A stretch of 38,592 nt of DNA, taken from assembly GCF_028285745.1 (NCBI RefSeq), contig NZ_JANQOP010000128.1, forward strand, positions 1-38,592. Direction: 5' to 3'. Positions within the stretch are counted from its first letter, which is position 1; every line of letters begins with the position of its first letter. Made by a program: the position numbers and the translations under genes. This document shows, piece after piece, positions 26,409 to 33,823 of this stretch. Source of the stretch: Acaryochloris sp. IP29b_bin.137. Lineage in GTDB: Bacteria > Cyanobacteriota > Cyanobacteriia > Thermosynechococcales > Thermosynechococcaceae. The notes beneath the pieces are model-generated. The model had not been told where the DNA came from and did no database searches. It saw only the letters and a list, made by a program, of their open reading frames with translations.

Positions 26409-26780
26409 GTGAATCTTAATCAATCTCAGCGGATATCCCTTGGCATATCTGCCCTCCGATCCTGGTTCACCTTTATTTTAATTTTCTTGCTCTTGGGCTA
26501 TGTTGGCCTGGGTTGGCTGCTGAAATCTTTGCTGGTCTTGTTTGGCTTAATTCTAGTTACCCCTATCCTTTTGTTTGTAGGGCTTCGCTGGTGGCTAGGA
26601 CGGAATCTTATTCAAGGCACTTGCCCGTCTTGCGGGAATCCCCTGACGGGGTTGAAAAATACGCAAACAACCTGTCCGTTTTGCGGCCAGTCCGTTGCCG
26701 TCGAGAATGCGAATTTTCAGCGTCCGACTGAACCCGGCACCATTGATGTGCAAGCGGTTGATGTCACTACAGTTGACTAG
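26409..26780 (+). CDS. Small membrane protein with C-terminal zinc ribbon
   Basis: A 123-residue protein starting at GTG, supported by GAGGAG eight bases upstream. Two membrane helices (about 19-39 and 41-60) are followed by a zinc-ribbon pair: C72-P-S-C75-G and, 13 residues later, C89-P-F-C92-G. A soluble acidic tail rich in valine and aspartate ends the protein. The ribbon would most simply face the cytoplasm. I recognise no specific family; similar helix-plus-ribbon proteins are usually annotated as hypothetical. It converges with the exported 181-residue protein. Confidence 0.75.
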   Translation: MNLNQSQRISLGISALRSWFTFILIFLLLGYVGLGWLLKSLLVLFGLILVTPILLFVGLRWWLGRNLIQGTCPSCGNPLTGLKNTQTTCPFCGQSVAVENANFQRPTEPGTIDVQAVDVTTVD

Positions 26781-26800
26781 TGCGGCTGATGAGCGCTGCG

Positions 26801-27346
26801 TTAGGGAACTAGTTCGGGTTGCAGTTCAGGCTCACAATTGACGGTAGTCGGGTCTAGGGAGATAAGGGCTTCGGTTGCAAAGTCAATGGCCCAAGCCCGG
26901 TGAGTGGTCAACCTATTGGCTTGCTCGCGGACGACGGCGAGTATCCCTGCTCGGTTTTGATCGACCTGTTGACAGCCTTGGCTGAGGGCCAGCTCGTTGG
27001 GGCGGAGTTTAGACAAGGGCTTAATTTGCACCACTTTCCATACCGCCCGTTGTTGATCGGTATATCGCACCAGGCGTTGCAGGAAAAAGTATGATCCTTC
27101 TGTGCGATCGCACACCACGACCCCATACTCATACGGTCCTTGTTTACCCAGAAGGGCATCCGCATAGCCCTGGCAAAAATCTGCGGGAAGGTCGGTATAT
27201 TCTTGACCTTGGATACCCAAACAGGCTTGCACAGGCAATGGCCCCAACGCTAAACCACTAATCATCCCCCATCGGCAGCATTGCCACAATAGCGGTTTAG
27301 GGTTATGGAAAGCGACGCCAAGCTTTTTGAACAGAGCCACCATCAT
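26801..27346 (-). CDS. Exported protein of unknown function
   Basis: A 181-residue protein. AGAGGA lies directly before two consecutive ATG codons (27346 and 27343), so either may be used. A basic N-terminus is followed by a hydrophobic stretch, MISGLALGPLPVQACLG, which could be a signal peptide cleaved near VQA or anchored by the cysteine. The mature part has four further cysteines (ADFCQGY, VVVCDRTEG, SQGCQQVD, TVNCEPEL), which suggests two disulfides in the periplasm. No family is recognised. It diverges from the MshEN-M23 gene across 342 bases. Confidence 0.7.
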   Translation of the reverse strand: MMVALFKKLGVAFHNPKPLLWQCCRWGMISGLALGPLPVQACLGIQGQEYTDLPADFCQGYADALLGKQGPYEYGVVVCDRTEGSYFFLQRLVRYTDQQRAVWKVVQIKPLSKLRPNELALSQGCQQVDQNRAGILAVVREQANRLTTHRAWAIDFATEALISLDPTTVNCEPELQPELVP

Positions 27347-27688
27347 TCCTCTTTTGTGCAGATCACCACAACTTGTCCAGTCTGAATTGCCAAGGTGGAC
27401 ATACCCTTGCAGTCAAAACATTACTGGTCAAAGCTGCCAGAGTCAAAGTTCTTGTTGGGCCAGAGATCGCTTTTGTCTTGGATCGGGGAAAACTAGGACT
27501 AGGGATGATTCTAGAGTTTTAAGCTCTATTTTGCCAACAAAGTATTTGTATCATACCCCTCTCGTTTCCCCATTCGATGACGGCTTCAGATTGTATGTGA
27601 CAGGGTTAGCTTCCAAAAATGGTCTCTTTTACGCCATTTTTCTAGCCTTTCGTCCTTATTCTGTAAGAATACCCCCCAGGAGCAACCA
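27347..27688. other. Divergent intergenic region, 342 bases
   Basis: No gene is supported here. A 121-codon plus-strand frame across it has no family resemblance and overlaps the start of the M23 gene. The region must contain promoters for both flanking genes. TTGCCA and TATCAT elements near 27530-27555 are too close together (about 12 bases) to form a standard promoter. Confidence 0.45.
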
Positions 27689-28612
27689 GTGATCAAGCAG
27701 CGCAATCAAGACAAAATTAGAGTAGGTGAGGTCCTGCTGCAAAAAGGATTGATCAATGCAGCTCAATTGAAAAATGCGTTAAGGACCCAACGGGCTAGCC
27801 ACCAAAAATTGGGGGAAGTCTTGGTACAGCAAGGGGTGGTGACCCCCAAGCAAGTTCGGCAAGCCTTAAATGAACAATTTTTTCGCAATGTGATTGCCAC
27901 CTGTGTGGTGTCCGCCAGTGCGCTCTTACCTAGCTTGCCCAAAGTAATGGCTCAACTGCCAGATGTGCCAGACTCCAGTGAGCGTCACTCTCATCCTTTA
28001 GTATTAGGACATGAGATTGGGGGAGGAGAACCGGACTCGACCATCAGTGATGTAACGACTTCACCAGCGTCTCAGATCCATTACCCTGCTTTTGTGCAGT
28101 CCCCGTTACCTAAAACGGCGTCCGTCTCTTCACCGCTGCGAGGTTTTTGTCATCCATTGAATGGTCAAGGGTGGCTCAGTCAAGGCATTCGCGGCAGAAC
28201 GCATCAGGGACGGATGGAATTTGCCTATGATTTAGCAACCAGTATTGGTACGCCCGTCTATGCCATGCGAGCAGGTAAAGTCATTGCCGTTCAAGACAAG
28301 TATCCTGATACTGGCGGGGGTAAAGAAAATATTGCTCGTTTTAACTATGTTTGGATCGAGCATGATGAAGGATATCGCTCGGTCTATGTCCATCTTCAGC
28401 AAGGATTTCGACAAAAAGTGTCCATTAAAGCGGGGGACTGGGTAGAAGCGGGACAGTTGATTGGCTATAGTGGCAATTCTGGCTGGAGTACAGGACCCCA
28501 TCTGCATGTCGAAGTCCAAAAGCCCAGCCGCCAACGAAAGTTTACTAAAACCGTCCCGTTTGCGATCGCAGGGGCCTGTCACAATGATCAATTAGCCCGC
28601 ACCTTGAAATAA
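27689..28612 (+). CDS. M23 peptidase with N-terminal MshEN-like domain
   Basis: A 307-residue protein starting at GTG behind AGGAG. Residues 10-64 form an MshEN/T2SSE_N-like module with two similar halves (RVGEVLLQKGLINAAQLKNAL and KLGEVLVQQGVVTPKQVRQAL). In secretion and pilus ATPases this module binds c-di-GMP or partner proteins. One hydrophobic segment (about 66-88) would export the rest. A spacer leads to an M23 (LytM/lysostaphin) domain at about 150-295. Its zinc and catalytic residues appear complete: H172, D181, H235, and H271/H273 in PHLHVEV. The H-to-D spacing follows the M23 variant in which the motif reads HxG followed by YD. It likely trims peptidoglycan peptides under cytoplasmic control. 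The exosortase gene follows 30 bases downstream. Confidence 0.88.
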   Translation: MIKQRNQDKIRVGEVLLQKGLINAAQLKNALRTQRASHQKLGEVLVQQGVVTPKQVRQALNEQFFRNVIATCVVSASALLPSLPKVMAQLPDVPDSSERHSHPLVLGHEIGGGEPDSTISDVTTSPASQIHYPAFVQSPLPKTASVSSPLRGFCHPLNGQGWLSQGIRGRTHQGRMEFAYDLATSIGTPVYAMRAGKVIAVQDKYPDTGGGKENIARFNYVWIEHDEGYRSVYVHLQQGFRQKVSIKAGDWVEAGQLIGYSGNSGWSTGPHLHVEVQKPSRQRKFTKTVPFAIAGACHNDQLARTLK

Positions 28613-28642
28613 GAGGATGGGGCACTTTCTCACTATCCCCGA

Positions 28643-30238
28643 GTGTTCACTCTCAACCGGACGCCCTGTAGTGGAGATATGAGCCGATTGTCCCCTCATC
28701 GTTTCCCTGGCATGCACTTTTTCAGGCTGGCGCAACTGCAAAAATTGGTTTTAGACCCCAAACCATGCTTGGGAACCCTCGGTGTTAGCCTCGCCGTCCT
28801 CAATCTCAGTCTGGCCTGGATTCACACCCGCAACGCGGATCTCGTTGCTATCATGGCGCTTTGCTGGATTATTCCGGCGTATTCCCTTTGGACGCGTCGG
28901 CAGTCGTTGGCGATCCGCCATGAACCTTATTCAACCGTAGCTGGTTGTTTATTCCTGGCTTGGGCGTTATACAAAGGCTGGGTCATGGTTGATTATGATC
29001 CCTTTCTGCGGATTCAGCCGTTTCTGTTTTGTTTAGGATTGGGCTTGATCGCCTTCAGTGCTAAATACCTGCAAGCCTATGGCAAAGAGTTAGGGGTGAT
29101 GCTGGTTCTGGCGTTGCCAGAAGGAATATGGGCTCAATGGACCGATCAGCTGATCAATATCAGTGATGTGGCTGCCCAATCTACCACTGCGCTGTTGTGG
29201 TACACGGGGTTTGAGGTTAAACGCCAAGGTGTATTTGTCCTATTACCCGCTGGCGGGATTGAGGTCTATCGGGGCTGTTCAGGTCTAAAGGCCATGCTAG
29301 AGCTGTTCAGGCTGGCCTTAATCTTTTTGGTGATGGTGCCGACAACCCTGCTGGAAAAACTCCTTGTGCCGGTGGTTGCTATTAGTTTGGCCTACGGTGT
29401 CAATGTGATTCGGTTAGGGGTGATGACGGTACTGGCTGCGTCTGACTACCAAGATGCATTTCACTATTGGCATGAAGGGGAAGGATCCAATGTTTTTCCG
29501 GTGATCGCCATGTTACTCTTCGCCGGATTTTGCATGTTTCTATTGCATCGAAAGGAGTATCCTCAGCCCATCTCTCACGCTCAGGTCGAATCGGTCGATC
29601 GGCCGCCCTGGGTGATCGTTGCATCGGTGCTGATCGGTGTGATAGTCGTGGCTTCAGGTGCAGCCTGGAAGACTCTAAATCGTGAGGGTCAAGCCTTTGC
29701 CTTTCCTCGGCAGGTTCCGTTGCCATCAGCCCAATTGGTCCAAAGCACATCCTTGCCTGGTCAAAGGCGGAACGCCTACTCAGAAATCTTGACCCAACAC
29801 CAATATCAGTATCAGGCTCGCGGTCACCGGGTGCAAATTCAGATGAGTTATGTCACCGGGACAATGGGAGATTTGGGAATATTTTTGGCCAATTATCCCC
29901 TCAATGGTCAGCGGCTAAAGACCCAGCCAAACCTTCAGATCCGTCAGCAAGGAGCCAATTTTTACGCGCTTTACACCCACCGCAACCAAGCCTATCTCAG
30001 CGCTTGTTTTGATCCGGGCGGCCTATCTACTGTTGAAGAGGGACAGTTTATTCAAAATTGGAATAGTCACTTGTATCTCTTAGGGCGCGACTACATTGAC
30101 GATCGCTGCCTCTGGACTCATATGTCTATTCCCTTAAACCAACAGTCTTCCCAGCAAGCATTCTCTATTTTGGAAGAAAACTGGGTATCCTGGCAGAAAT
30201 GGTGGCACAATCGGGTCCCTAGACTGGGGACTCAGTAA
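28643..30238 (+). CDS. Cyanoexosortase fused to an EpsI-like domain
   Basis: A 531-residue polytopic membrane protein. The first part (about 45-305) has around eight helices and the exosortase/archaeosortase signature. C212 lies in YRGCSGLKAM, R257 in GVNVIRLGVM, and a histidine in FHYWHEGEG (H274 or H277). This family processes C-terminal PEP-CTERM-type sorting signals on exported proteins. A further helix (about 324-342) leads to a soluble domain (345-525) resembling the EpsI/system-associated protein normally encoded separately beside exosortases. The start is uncertain: GTG 28643, ATG 28679 (closely preceded by GGAG) or ATG 28712. The HpsJ-like gene follows 81 bases downstream. No PEP-CTERM substrate is encoded in this window. 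Confidence 0.88.
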   Translation: MFTLNRTPCSGDMSRLSPHRFPGMHFFRLAQLQKLVLDPKPCLGTLGVSLAVLNLSLAWIHTRNADLVAIMALCWIIPAYSLWTRRQSLAIRHEPYSTVAGCLFLAWALYKGWVMVDYDPFLRIQPFLFCLGLGLIAFSAKYLQAYGKELGVMLVLALPEGIWAQWTDQLINISDVAAQSTTALLWYTGFEVKRQGVFVLLPAGGIEVYRGCSGLKAMLELFRLALIFLVMVPTTLLEKLLVPVVAISLAYGVNVIRLGVMTVLAASDYQDAFHYWHEGEGSNVFPVIAMLLFAGFCMFLLHRKEYPQPISHAQVESVDRPPWVIVASVLIGVIVVASGAAWKTLNREGQAFAFPRQVPLPSAQLVQSTSLPGQRRNAYSEILTQHQYQYQARGHRVQIQMSYVTGTMGDLGIFLANYPLNGQRLKTQPNLQIRQQGANFYALYTHRNQAYLSACFDPGGLSTVEEGQFIQNWNSHLYLLGRDYIDDRCLWTHMSIPLNQQSSQQAFSILEENWVSWQKWWHNRVPRLGTQ

Positions 30239-30285
30239 GCAAGACGCTTAGTCTGCAAGACCCTTAGTAAGTTAGGCGTCCCGTT
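30239..30285 (+). repeat. Short tandem repeat and hairpin in the exosortase-hpsJ gap
   Basis: GCAAGACGCTTAGT (30239-30252) is repeated with one mismatch as GCAAGACCCTTAGT (30255-30268), with a 16-base period. GACGCTTA in the first copy can pair, with one G-T wobble, with TAGGCGTC about 20 bases further on. This may form an intercistronic hairpin that separates expression of the two genes. Confidence 0.35.
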
Positions 30286-30319
30286 CTGTATCATTGTCCC
30301 GAGCGAAAATGGATGATTC

Positions 30320-31018
30320 ATGGAAAATAAACCGTCTGCCGCATCACCCAGCAAAAGTCAATGGTTATCCACGTTTGTCTTACGTCTAACAGGCTATGCG
30401 CTGCTGCTGTTAACCCTGGTCGACACGCTGGCCACGATCTTGCCGCCTCAACTGCTCGATCCAGCCTGGGAGCTAGAAACAATCGGTCGATTGGTTGAGC
30501 GCTCCCCTGTACCATTGATTGGGTTTGCATTAGTGGCATCAGGTGGGCGTCGGTTTCGCCAATCTTTGGATCGATTGTGCTTCAAAGCGGTTCCGGCGCT
30601 TGCTATTATCATTGGTCTTGCTTATTGTTTGATGATCCCGTTAGGCATTTCGGATAGTTTGCGCTTAAGTAATCAGCATCAAACGGCTAGCGAAACCTTG
30701 ATTCAACAGGCCGCTGATATTCAAAAATTGGAACAACGTTTAAGTGAGGCACCCGCATCAGACGTAGCGGAATGGGCTCAAAAATTTCAACCGAATTTGG
30801 CAGAAGGGCAGAATCAAGCGGAGATCAAAGCTGGTGTATTGGCTCAGCTTAAAGCTAACCAGGCGAGTTTAAACGCTCAAATTAGCCGGGCGTCTCAACA
30901 ACCCGCTCAACTGCAAAAACGGACCATCAAGTGGCTGGTGGGAGCTTTGGTTGCTGGGCTGTCTTTTCTATATATTGGAAATACCGTTCGTCAATTTCCC
31001 CCAGTCAGGATGAAGTAA
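30320..31018 (+). CDS. HpsJ-like membrane protein, exosortase-associated
   Basis: A 232-residue membrane protein with four predicted helices (about 22-44, 53-70, 90-115 and 205-225). A charged coiled-coil-like periplasmic or cytoplasmic stretch (120-200) lies between the third and fourth. Layout and the segment LLTLVDTLATILPPQLLDPAWE resemble HpsJ-family proteins, one of which is needed for hormogonium polysaccharide production in Nostoc, and relatives of which sit beside cyanoexosortase genes. The exact role is unknown. Its position directly after the exosortase supports a shared pathway in cell-surface protein or polysaccharide export. Its stop is two bases before the GTG of the aminopeptidase P gene, so translation is probably coupled. 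Confidence 0.7.
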   Translation: MENKPSAASPSKSQWLSTFVLRLTGYALLLLTLVDTLATILPPQLLDPAWELETIGRLVERSPVPLIGFALVASGGRRFRQSLDRLCFKAVPALAIIIGLAYCLMIPLGISDSLRLSNQHQTASETLIQQAADIQKLEQRLSEAPASDVAEWAQKFQPNLAEGQNQAEIKAGVLAQLKANQASLNAQISRASQQPAQLQKRTIKWLVGALVAGLSFLYIGNTVRQFPPVRMK

Positions 31019-31020
31019 GG

Positions 31021-32418
31021 GTGCTCAACCCCACGGCTCTCAAGTGTTTACATCATCGGCGTCGCCAACTTGCCCAGCAGATTGATCAGCCCGTCTTACT
31101 CTGGTCAGGAGTGTCAGTTGCTCGTAACTTTGCTGCCAATTGTTTTCCGTTTCGAGCCAGTAGTCATTTTTTATACTTTGCTGGTTTACCACTTCAGAAC
31201 GCTGTGATTGGCTTAGAAGCAGGTCAGCTCACGCTCTTTTGGGATGAGCCGTCACCAGAGGTGGCCTTATGGCATGGCCCCGCTTGGAGTCGGTCAGCAC
31301 TCGCAGCTCAAATCGGAGCTGAGGCCCATGCGCCTTTATCGGCCGTTCCCCATTGGGCCAAACAGGTGGCCTCACTTCCAGCTTCGACACAAGCCTGTCG
31401 CCAACAGCAGTCGGAATGGCTGGGACGCACCGTCCTTGAGAATCGCTCCTGTGAACCTGCGAGTGAATCAGCGAGGTCTGATTTACAACTGGCCCAAGCC
31501 ATGGTGCAACTACGCCTGCAACAGGATGACTTTGCCCAAGACCAGTTGCAGCAAGCCGCTCAAATAACGGTAGCAGCCCATTTACAGGGGATGAAGACAA
31601 CGCTGTCCTGCCCATCGGAGGCTGCCCTTCGTGCTGAAATTGAATCAGTGATGATGGCGCATCAATGTCCCACCGCCTATGCCAGTATCGTGACTGTTCA
31701 TGGCGAAATTCTCCATAATGATGTCTATCCCCATCCCCTAGAGCCAGGCGATTTGCTGCTGGTAGATGCAGGGGCCGAGACACCCTTAGGGTGGGCTGCC
31801 GATGTCACTCGCACTTGGCCTGTATCCGGCTGCTTCTCATCCACCCAGCGTGATCTCTATGACATTGTGCTGGCCGCTCATGATGCTTGTATTGCCCAGA
31901 TCGCCCCAGGCTTAGAGTATCGTGATCTACATCTATTGGCGGCTCAGATTATCGCTGCGGGACTGGTCGATGTAGGCATTCTTAAGGGATGTCCTGACGA
32001 ACTGGTCGAACGAGATGCCTATGCGTTATTTTTCCCGCACGGCATTGGGCATTTACTGGGGTTGGATGTGCATGATATGGAGGATTTAGGGGATCTGGCG
32101 GGATATGCGCTTGGGAGACAAAGATGCGATCGCATGGGGCTCCGCTACCTCCGTTTAGATCGTCCTTTGCAATCTCATATGCTAGTCACCATTGAACCGG
32201 GCTTTTACCAAATTCCCGCTCTGCTCAATCAGCCGAATTTGCGCGAGCAGTATCGAGATTGCGTCAATTGGGAGCGCCTGGCCCACTTTAGAGACGTGCG
32301 GGGCATTCGCATTGAAGATGACGTCTTAGTCACACCAGAGGGAGGCCAGGTCTTAACGTCCGCTTTACCCACCCAGGCAGCAGCAGTGGAGGCCTGTGTG
32401 CAGGCTTCAAAGTCTTAA
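31021..32418 (+). CDS. Aminopeptidase P family metallopeptidase (M24)
   Basis: A 465-residue pita-bread-fold enzyme that would remove N-terminal residues before proline. The GTG at 31021 is chosen because it begins the domain (VLNPTALKCLHHRRRQLAQQ) and follows the HpsJ stop by two bases. The N-terminal AMP_N domain covers about 1-150. The catalytic domain has metal ligands D249 (LVDAGAE), D261 (AADVTR), H340 (HGIGHLLGLDVHD), E392 (TIEPGFY) and E432 (IRIEDDVLVT), a complete Mn2+ site. D249 and D261 are 12 residues apart, one more than usual. It is cytoplasmic, with no signal peptide. The link to the upstream exosortase genes may only be transcriptional. Confidence 0.93.
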   Translation: MLNPTALKCLHHRRRQLAQQIDQPVLLWSGVSVARNFAANCFPFRASSHFLYFAGLPLQNAVIGLEAGQLTLFWDEPSPEVALWHGPAWSRSALAAQIGAEAHAPLSAVPHWAKQVASLPASTQACRQQQSEWLGRTVLENRSCEPASESARSDLQLAQAMVQLRLQQDDFAQDQLQQAAQITVAAHLQGMKTTLSCPSEAALRAEIESVMMAHQCPTAYASIVTVHGEILHNDVYPHPLEPGDLLLVDAGAETPLGWAADVTRTWPVSGCFSSTQRDLYDIVLAAHDACIAQIAPGLEYRDLHLLAAQIIAAGLVDVGILKGCPDELVERDAYALFFPHGIGHLLGLDVHDMEDLGDLAGYALGRQRCDRMGLRYLRLDRPLQSHMLVTIEPGFYQIPALLNQPNLREQYRDCVNWERLAHFRDVRGIRIEDDVLVTPEGGQVLTSALPTQAAAVEACVQASKS

Positions 32419-32603
32419 TCGATAGGACTTTGTGGATGTTCTGTCCCTAGCTTGGGCATCGGTTCTTGGAGAAAGCAGTTCTAAACATTCCGACTTCCTG
32501 GTACTTTGAAAAGAAGGTCCTCGGGCCAAACCGCCTCTCAGAACAGCAGACCACCTCCGCTTGGCTGCGATGTTCCTCTGATCCTTTCGATGCAACTGTA
32601 TCC

Positions 32604-33770
32604 ATGCGAATTGCCTTTTTTACTGAAACCTTCCTGCCCAAGGTCGATGGAATTGTCACCCGCCTCTGTCATACGGTTGCTCATTTGCAGAAAGATGGCC
32701 ATCAAGTATTGGTCTTTTCTCCTGACGGTGGCATTACTGAATATAAAGGCGCCCAAGTTCACGGGGTTTCAGCTTTTCCGTTACCCTTGTATCCCGAACT
32801 GAAGTTAGCACTGCCTCGTCCCTCCATTGGTGATGCTCTCTCTCGCTTTCAGCCTGACTTGGTGCATGTGGTCAATCCGGCAGTGTTGGGATTGGCCGGA
32901 TTGTTCTTTAGCAAGATGCATCGCATCCCTTTGGTGGCGTCCTACCACACTCACTTGCCCCACTATTTGAAATACTACGGCTTGGGGATGCTCGAAGGAG
33001 TGTTGTGGGAAATGCTTAAAGCGGGGCATAATCAGGCCCTCTTAAATCTCTGCACCTCGAATGCCATGGTGGAAGAACTGGGGGAGCAAGGTATTGAACG
33101 TCTGGCACTTTGGCAACGAGGGGTTGATATCGATACCTTTCAGCCTGAACTTGCCTCGGATGACATGCGGATGCTACTCAGCCAAGGGAATTCTGACGAT
33201 CCCTTATTGCTCTATGTTGGACGACTCTCGGCCGAAAAAGAAATTGACCGGATTAAGCTGATTCTTGATGCTATGCCCTCAGCGCGTCTGGCCTTGGTGG
33301 GGGATGGTCCCTATCGGCAAGAGCTGGAAAAGCATTTTGCCGGCACTAAAACTTATTTTGCCGGATATATGTCGGGCAAGACGTTGGCTTCGGCCTTTGC
33401 CTCAGCCGATTGTTTTATGTTTCCATCTCGAACGGAAACCTTGGGCTTGGTGCTACTAGAAGCGATGGCAGCGGGATGCCCCGTGGTGGCGGCTCGCTCT
33501 GGTGGGATTACTGACATTGTGGAAGATGAGGTTAATGGCTATCTCTTTAACCCCAACGATGATCAAGACTTTATTCAAGCGACCCAACGCTTGCTCAACA
33601 ACTCCGACGAGCGGGAAACCATCCGTCGGAATGCCCGAGTAGAAGCGGAACGCTGGGGTTGGGCGGCGGCGACGCGGCAGTTGGAAGGTTATTACCAAAC
33701 GGTGCTAGAAAAGCAACCTAAGTCGAGCGTAATTCGAACCCCCTCTTCTGCTACTGTCTCCTCCAAGTAG
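32604..33770 (+). CDS. sqdX: Sulfoquinovosyltransferase SqdX (GT4 family)
   Basis: A 388-residue GT-B enzyme that transfers sulfoquinovose from UDP-sulfoquinovose to diacylglycerol, the last step of SQDG sulfolipid synthesis for thylakoids. MRIAFFTETFLPKVDGIVTR is the normal SqdX start. An upstream in-frame ATG at 32466 would add 46 unrelated residues. FPLPLYPELKLALPRP, HVVNPAVLGLAG and ASYHTHLPHYLKYYGLGML are strongly SqdX-like. The C-terminal donor site has LYVGRLSAEKEI and the EX7E motif E278/E286 in RTETLGLVLLEAMAAGCPVVA. No sqdB is nearby. ffh follows 53 bases downstream. Confidence 0.93.
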   Translation: MRIAFFTETFLPKVDGIVTRLCHTVAHLQKDGHQVLVFSPDGGITEYKGAQVHGVSAFPLPLYPELKLALPRPSIGDALSRFQPDLVHVVNPAVLGLAGLFFSKMHRIPLVASYHTHLPHYLKYYGLGMLEGVLWEMLKAGHNQALLNLCTSNAMVEELGEQGIERLALWQRGVDIDTFQPELASDDMRMLLSQGNSDDPLLLYVGRLSAEKEIDRIKLILDAMPSARLALVGDGPYRQELEKHFAGTKTYFAGYMSGKTLASAFASADCFMFPSRTETLGLVLLEAMAAGCPVVAARSGGITDIVEDEVNGYLFNPNDDQDFIQATQRLLNNSDERETIRRNARVEAERWGWAAATRQLEGYYQTVLEKQPKSSVIRTPSSATVSSK

Positions 33771-33823
33771 CAGTGCCTCCTGCTCCTATGTCAAAATAAT
33801 TATCTGCAAATAGGTAACCCGCT

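Noticed and set aside
31229..31783. 184-codon minus-strand reading frame
   Set aside because: It is antisense to the well-supported aminopeptidase P gene and shows no recognisable domain.
32466..32603. 46-codon in-frame extension upstream of sqdX
   Set aside because: SqdX proteins begin at MRIAFFTETFLPKVDG; the extension has no family resemblance and is better read as leader sequence.
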